Shown in pieces: positions 1 to 12,500 of a stretch of DNA of 12,500 nt (position 1 is the stretch's first letter; each line of letters starts with the position of its first letter). Source of the DNA: Theodoxus fluviatilis (taxonomy: Eukaryota; Mollusca; Gastropoda; Cycloneritida; Neritidae); NCBI GenBank assembly GCA_034096865.1, contig JAWQFJ010012320.1:1-12500 (forward strand). The letters run 5' to 3'. The position numbers and the translations under genes were made by a program. Below the pieces are notes generated by a model. The model was given only the letters and a program-made list of their open reading frames with translations, searched no databases and was not told where the DNA came from.

Positions 1-646
1 AGGGGTCACAGAGCGGTCAGCTGGTCAGCTTGCTTTACAGAAAGGATGGGGGAAGGGGGTTGGAGAGAGGTCTGACACACAGGATTGGGGGGTGGGGAGA
101 CAGAAGCAGGGATATTTCAATAGAGGATGAACACAGCAGATGTACAATACACTTTGTGATAGGTGCACCTTATGAAATGGACACAGTAAATGTACGATGC
201 ACTCGGTAATAGGTGCACCTCATCACAAGTTGTCTCGATCCATGCAGTTTGAGCCCGGCCTAAAAATTCGGCCCAGTCTAAATGCCGCCGTCTTGGATCA
301 TGGCTACAGTTTCTGATGGTGTCAGTTAGGCTGGTGTCATCTGGGCTGTACCTATCGCCGCCCATTAGCATTTCTCCTAGTCTTTAATTAAGCTGAGCAC
401 GCATTCTTTTATACATTTGATTTCCTCATGGATGACCTCATGTTTTGAGCAGTTTAAGGCCAAACTATCGGTGGCGAATGAACTGCTAAAGTAACGCAAA
501 AAGTCCTACATGCTTGAAGATCTCTTCGACTGTTGTAATACTGCATACTTTACATTAACACTGTGCCAAGAATCCTATTTTTCTGCAATCCCGCCTGTTT
601 CGAAAGTAACGGGGATTGGTTCTCCTTACCTTGACCTTGACTGCAG
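1..646. other. Intron (3' part of the intron preceding exon 1)
   Basis: No exon is supported here. The stretch holds a diverged tandem pair (131-220), a moderately GC-rich patch at about 245-370 of unknown nature, and otherwise AT-rich unique sequence. A pyrimidine-rich run at about 619-646 ends in the acceptor of exon 1. Confidence 0.6.
131..220. repeat. Two-copy diverged tandem repeat, 50-bp period
   Basis: Bases 131-170 and 181-220 align over 40 nt with 33 identities. Both start acacag and end ataggtgcacct. Six of the seven differences are transitions (C/T or G/A), which suggests an old duplication of a minisatellite-like unit rather than a recent one. Confidence 0.8.

Positions 647-12500
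<11,854 letters not shown>

Overview
This is a eukaryotic, intron-rich window that carries the middle-to-C-terminal part of one large plus-strand gene of the polycystin-1 (PKD1) family. I resolve 14 coding exons, the last cut by the window edge, at 647-820, 1603-1743, 2533-2664, 3874-3970, 4961-5046, 5766-6014, 6902-7132, 7509-7737, 9000-9100, 9482-9706, 10366-10536, 11297-11457, 11731-12064 and 12412-12500. Every junction has an AG acceptor and a GT donor. The phases chain without conflict (0,0,0,1,0,0,0,1,0,0,0,2,0), giving 2420 nt, or 806 codons plus 2 nt, with no stop. Residue numbers below count from the first residue seen here, so they are relative.

Domain order along the joined product: the C-terminal end of a REJ-like region (exons 1-2), a GAIN-type region with a helical half (exons 3-7) and a beta-rich half (exons 7-10), a GPS autoproteolysis motif (exons 9-10), TM1 (exon 10), a cytosolic PLAT/LH2 domain (exons 11-13), TM2 (exon 13) and TM3 (exon 14). 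This order is the signature of polycystin-1-like receptors. The GPS has Gly-Leu and Cys-Leu-Thr where adhesion GPCRs have Gly-Cys and Cys-x-Cys. From memory, human PKD1 shares this, which favours PKD1 itself over PKD1L2/PKD1L3-type paralogs. The large ectodomain upstream and the polycystin channel-like TM bundle downstream lie outside the window.

The introns (273-1262 bp) are AT-richer than the exons and packed with simple sequence: GT/CA arrays, a 27-copy GAT array, a roughly 500-bp polypyrimidine region (CT array plus C-rich block), a roughly 300-bp polypurine tract and a G-quadruplex-prone G-run block. There is also a diverged 50-bp tandem pair near the left end and a weak tRNA-like (SINE-like) segment. 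Compact introns with abundant microsatellites and a divergent polycystin-1 suggest a marine invertebrate, perhaps a mollusc. That placement is an inference with modest confidence.

I see no second gene, rRNA, CRISPR array or intact mobile element. The points most worth checking are the GPS cysteine and cleavage-site variants, the polypyrimidine and polypurine introns (reminiscent of the known tract in human PKD1 intron 21), a cluster of CRE palindromes and the simple repeats close to splice donors.
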